64,000 nt of DNA from Yersinia proxima (GTDB lineage: Bacteria > Pseudomonadota > Gammaproteobacteria > Enterobacterales > Enterobacteriaceae): NCBI RefSeq assembly GCF_902170785.1, contig NZ_CABHYG010000004.1, forward strand, positions 186,001-250,000, written 5' to 3'. Of the stretch, positions 61,511 to 64,000 are shown piece by piece. Below the pieces are notes generated by a model. It was not told the origin of the DNA. It did not search any database and saw nothing but the letters and a program-made list of their open reading frames with translations. Each line of letters begins with the position of its first letter. Within the stretch, counting starts at the first letter, position 1. A program made the position numbers and the translations under genes.

Positions 61511-62182
61511 ATGACGATCAATTACGCTAATTATATTGACCATACCCTACTGGCAATGGATGCCACTGAAGAGCAAATTATTAAGCTGTGCGAAGAAGCC
61601 AAGCAGCATCATTTTTATGCGGTATGCGTTAACTCTGGCTATGTTCCCGTTGCCGCACAACAGCTAGCTGGCACCTCGGTTAAAGTGTGTTCAGTCATTG
61701 GTTTTCCGCTGGGTGCAGGTTTGACCGAAGCAAAAGCCTTTGAGGCTCAGGCTGCTATCAAAGCTGGCGCGCAAGAGATTGATATGGTTATCAATGTTGG
61801 CTGGTTGAAAAGTGGCAAAATCGCAGAAGTTAAAGCGGACATCAAGGCCGTGCGCGATAATTGCGCCTCCACACCGTTGAAGGTAATATTAGAAACCTGC
61901 CTGCTTAGCGATGCACAGATTGTACAAGTTTGTGAAATGTGCCGTGAGCTTGACGTCGCTTTTGTTAAAACCTCAACCGGTTTCAGCACTGGCGGCGCTA
62001 AAGAAGAGCATGTCAAATTGATGCGTGCCACAGTAGGCCAGGAGATGGGTGTTAAAGCCTCCGGTGCGGTTCGTGACAGAGCGACAGCAGAAACAATGAT
62101 TAAGGCTGGCGCGACACGCATTGGCACCAGCTCTGGAGTGGCTATCGTTTCAGGCCAGCAAGCATCGGCGTCAAGTTACTAA
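61511..62182 (+). CDS. deoC: DeoC, deoxyribose-phosphate aldolase
   Basis: DeoC cleaves 2-deoxyribose 5-phosphate into glyceraldehyde 3-phosphate and acetaldehyde. The 223 residues form the short TIM-barrel type, shorter than the 259 of E. coli DeoC. The Schiff-base lysine is K153 in [13 protein letters not shown] and the second catalytic lysine K182 in [11 protein letters not shown]91-type Asp is in [14 protein letters not shown]. No deoABD genes follow, so it is a lone gene with its own DeoR-type operator. AAAGGATAAG precedes the ATG. An ERIC element follows. Confidence 0.97.
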   Translation: MTINYANYIDHTLLAMDATEEQIIKLCEEAKQHHFYAVCVNSGYVPVAAQQLAGTSVKVCSVIGFPLGAGLTEAKAFEAQAAIKAGAQEIDMVINVGWLKSGKIAEVKADIKAVRDNCASTPLKVILETCLLSDAQIVQVCEMCRELDVAFVKTSTGFSTGGAKEEHVKLMRATVGQEMGVKASGAVRDRATAETMIKAGATRIGTSSGVAIVSGQQASASSY

Positions 62183-62191
62183 TTTATTAAA

Positions 62192-62259
62192 TATCCAATA
62201 GATTTCAAGCTGCGGAATGGCGAGTACCCGCGCCCGCAGTTTGAAAGATGATGGGTATA
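62192..62259. repeat. Internally deleted ERIC-like element
   Basis: About 68 bp with ERIC-type ends (ATCCAATAGATTTCAAGC ... AGATGATGGGTATA). The interior is reduced to GCGGAATGGCGAGTACCCGC, which folds back. Its last bases are shared with the next, full element. Confidence 0.7.
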
Positions 62260-62383
62260 TACCCCAAATAATTCAAGTTGCAGGAAGGCGGCAATTGAGT
62301 AAATCCCGATGAGCTTACTCAGGTAAGTGATTCGGGTGAACGAGAGCTGCCAACGCACATGTAGCTTGAAGTATGACGGGTAA
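62258..62383. repeat. ERIC element between deoC and deoR
   Basis: About 126 bp from TATACCCCAAATAATTCAAG to TATGACGGGTA, with core GATGAGCTTACTCAGGTAAG. It directly abuts the short element at 62192, making a composite. Confidence 0.92.
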
Positions 62384-62491
62384 AGCCCGGTTATTGCCGG
62401 GCTTACTTATTCCATGTACTGTTTGCACTCTTTTTTTACGTTTTTTATTTTACGGTTCATGGTGTTAAAAATAACTCGTCAGGGATAGCTT

Positions 62492-63256
62492 ATGGAAACT
62501 CGCCGTGCAGAACGTATCAATAAACTTACTCAGGCCCTTAAGCGTTCTGACAAAATCCATCTAAAAGACGCAGCCAATCTATTGCGGGTTTCTGAAATGA
62601 CCATTCGGCGAGATCTGAGTGCCGAACCTACTTCCGTCATTTTGCTTGGCGGTTATGTAGTGATGGACCCCAAAAGCAACAATGCCAATAACTATTTTGT
62701 GTCCGACCAACAAGCCAAGCAAGTGGAAGAAAAGCGCCTAATTGGTCAGTTAGCGGCGCGCCTTATTGCGGAAAATGACACCGTTTTTTTTGACTGCGGC
62801 ACCACAATTCCTTCAATAATCGATGAGATAGATGAAGAACTGTCATTTACTGCCATCTGCTACTCCCTCAATACCTTTCTGTCTTTACAAGACAAACCCA
62901 ATTGCAAAGTTATTTTGTGCGGGGGCGAATTCAAACCCAACAACTACATTTTCACCCCTATCAGCCAACATAATGAGCTGGATAATGCTTGCCCAAACAA
63001 AGCATTTATCTCTGCTGCAGGGGTTTCTATTGAGTATGGTGCTACCTGTTTCAACTTTGATGAGATTTTGTTGAAACACCGTGCCATTGCCAAATCTCAG
63101 CATAAAATTCTAGTGGCTGACCACAGCAAGTTTGGCAAAATAAAACCCGCCAGTATCGGGGCGCTAACACTTTTTGATGCTATTGTGACCAACCGTAAAC
63201 CAGATAGCGAATTCAGCCAATTCTTTTTACAGCACAATATCAAAACCTACTGTTAG
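62492..63256 (+). CDS. deoR: DeoR, deoxyribonucleoside regulator
   Basis: DeoR represses deo genes and is released by deoxyribose 5-phosphate. 254 residues (252 in E. coli) start METRRAERINKLTQALKRSDKIHLKDAANLLRVSEMTIRRDLS, with the DeoR-type helix-turn-helix at about 22-43. The effector half shows VFFDCGTTIPSIID, CYSLNTFLSLQDKPNCKVILCGGEFKPNNYIF, AAGVSIEYGATCFN and LVADHSKFGKIKPA. Its likely operator is at 61457, before deoC. ERIC elements lie on both sides. Confidence 0.95.
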   Translation: METRRAERINKLTQALKRSDKIHLKDAANLLRVSEMTIRRDLSAEPTSVILLGGYVVMDPKSNNANNYFVSDQQAKQVEEKRLIGQLAARLIAENDTVFFDCGTTIPSIIDEIDEELSFTAICYSLNTFLSLQDKPNCKVILCGGEFKPNNYIFTPISQHNELDNACPNKAFISAAGVSIEYGATCFNFDEILLKHRAIAKSQHKILVADHSKFGKIKPASIGALTLFDAIVTNRKPDSEFSQFFLQHNIKTYC

Positions 63257-63272
63257 GTTCTTTTCCCCCTTA

Positions 63273-63401
63273 TATACTCTACATAATTCGAGTTGCAGGA
63301 AGGCGGCAAGAGAGAGAACCCCGATGAGCTTACTCTCGTGTAAGTGATTCGGGTAATTGAACGTAGCCAACGCACATGCAGCTTACAGTATAACGAGTAT
63401 A
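63273..63401. repeat. ERIC element downstream of deoR
   Basis: About 129 bp from TATACTCTACATAATTCGAG to ACGAGTATA. The core has GATGAGCTTACTCTCGTGTA, showing a small insertion in the turn. It starts 17 bases after the deoR stop. Confidence 0.9.
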
Positions 63402-64000
63402 GATACGGATAACGGGCAAGATGCGCGCACCACATCTTGCTGTTCGATAGACATCCCTCTCTTTGATGTTATCCATAATGCCTGACGCCGTTGATTACAT
63501 AGCAAAAATCCTAGTTCACCAAATGCCTCGAGATAACGCCGTCACTGAATTATCAGATGAAAACGGATTATATTTAAGCAAAATAGTCTTACTTCAAATA
63601 ACCATATTTTATTTGTGGCTAAGCAATATGTTAGTTGATAAGAATTTTAAAACACTATTTCATTATGTGATTAATATCCGCTGATATTAAGGTTTAAGTT
63701 AAATTAATTTAACATTCAGAGTTCATTTAATGTATTCAATTAAAGGAATAGCGTTAGTTTATTGTCTGACAATTACTGATTACCCATTTTCATATGACAA
63801 ATAAACCATAGAGTGCCAATAATCACTCGCTGACTTATTCTTGTTCATCAGCACTCTCATTGGAATTCTCTTATTTCACTGCTTATATCACTGCCATTTT
63901 CAGATACTATTTCCCATTAGAGGTGAAATATAAAATAAACATGTATATCAACAAGTTAAACAAAGTCATTTTCTTTGCTTTAATGACATTCATCAACAAA
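63402..64000. other. AT-rich right end without an assignable gene
   Basis: This 599-base end is very AT-rich. One 60-70-codon open frame (about 63466-63684, ending ...NMLVDKNFKTLFHYVINIR) has a hydrophobic middle but no ribosome site or recognisable family, so I do not call it as a gene. No repeat, terminator or RNA gene was recognised. It may be the upstream region of a gene beyond the window. Confidence 0.4.

Noticed and set aside
63466-63684. Small frame after deoR
   Set aside because: AT-rich, no ribosome site, no family; left as unassigned DNA.

Overview
The window is a chromosomal segment of an enterobacterium, most likely a Yersinia. Nearly every protein reads as a close relative of an Escherichia coli K-12 protein, and gene order follows the 19-20.5 min region of E. 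coli (ycaO-focA-pflB-pflA ... serS-rarA-lolA-ftsK-lrp/trxB-cydDC-aat-infA-clpAS/cspD-macBA-ybjX-ybjD-lysO-hcp-hcr-poxB-ltaE-ybjT-ybjS-ybjP-artPIQM-artJ-rlmC-ybjO-potIHGF-ybjN-ybjC/grxA-ybjL-rybB-ybjG-deoR). The Yersinia assignment rests on the many ERIC elements, the deoC-deoR pair and the overall divergence from E. coli. It is an inference, not a species call.

Region by region: 1-6.2 kb is anaerobic pyruvate/formate metabolism (partial ycaO, FNR-type promoter, focA, pflB, pflA). 6.2-15.4 kb is mostly minus strand: an MFS transporter (ycaD), seryl-tRNA synthetase, RarA, LolA, the FtsK translocase behind a LexA box, and Lrp. 16.1-22.4 kb is plus strand: thioredoxin reductase, the CydDC thiol exporter, Aat and IF-1. 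22.6-32 kb holds ClpA/ClpS with divergent CspD, MacB/MacA with divergent YbjX, and the OLD-family protein YbjD. Aat and ClpS/ClpA together form an N-degron pathway. 32.2-44.3 kb has a lysine exporter, the NO-response pair hcp-hcr, poxB, an accessory methyltransferase, ltaE-ybjT-ybjS, a small membrane/zinc-ribbon protein and lipoprotein YbjP. 44.7-55.6 kb is amine and amino-acid uptake: artPIQM, artJ, rlmC, ybjO and the putrescine system potFGHI. 56-63.3 kb has ybjN, ybjC, grxA, ybjL, the sRNA RybB, two PAP2 phosphatases behind a near-perfect PmrA box, deoC and deoR. The last ~600 bases hold nothing I can assign.

What departs from the syntenic backbone is mostly in intergenic DNA. ERIC elements lie at six loci: one carries a ~70-bp insertion, one is a 3-copy tandem array that supplies the stop codon of rlmC, and several bracket deoR. 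A 557-bp segment between artM and artJ has 17-bp imperfect terminal inverted repeats and looks like an undescribed non-autonomous mobile element. Two accessory genes replace or interrupt backbone genes: an LCM-family methyltransferase between poxB and ltaE, and an Imm_superinfect-like protein where E. coli has amiD. Several E. coli neighbours are missing: dmsABC, serW, aqpZ, amiD, and nfsA-rimK.

I see no phage, CRISPR array, full insertion sequence, rRNA or tRNA. No obvious multi-gene novel system is present. The strongest leads are regulatory (PmrA box, RybB, potF attenuator, hcp operator) and repeat-related.
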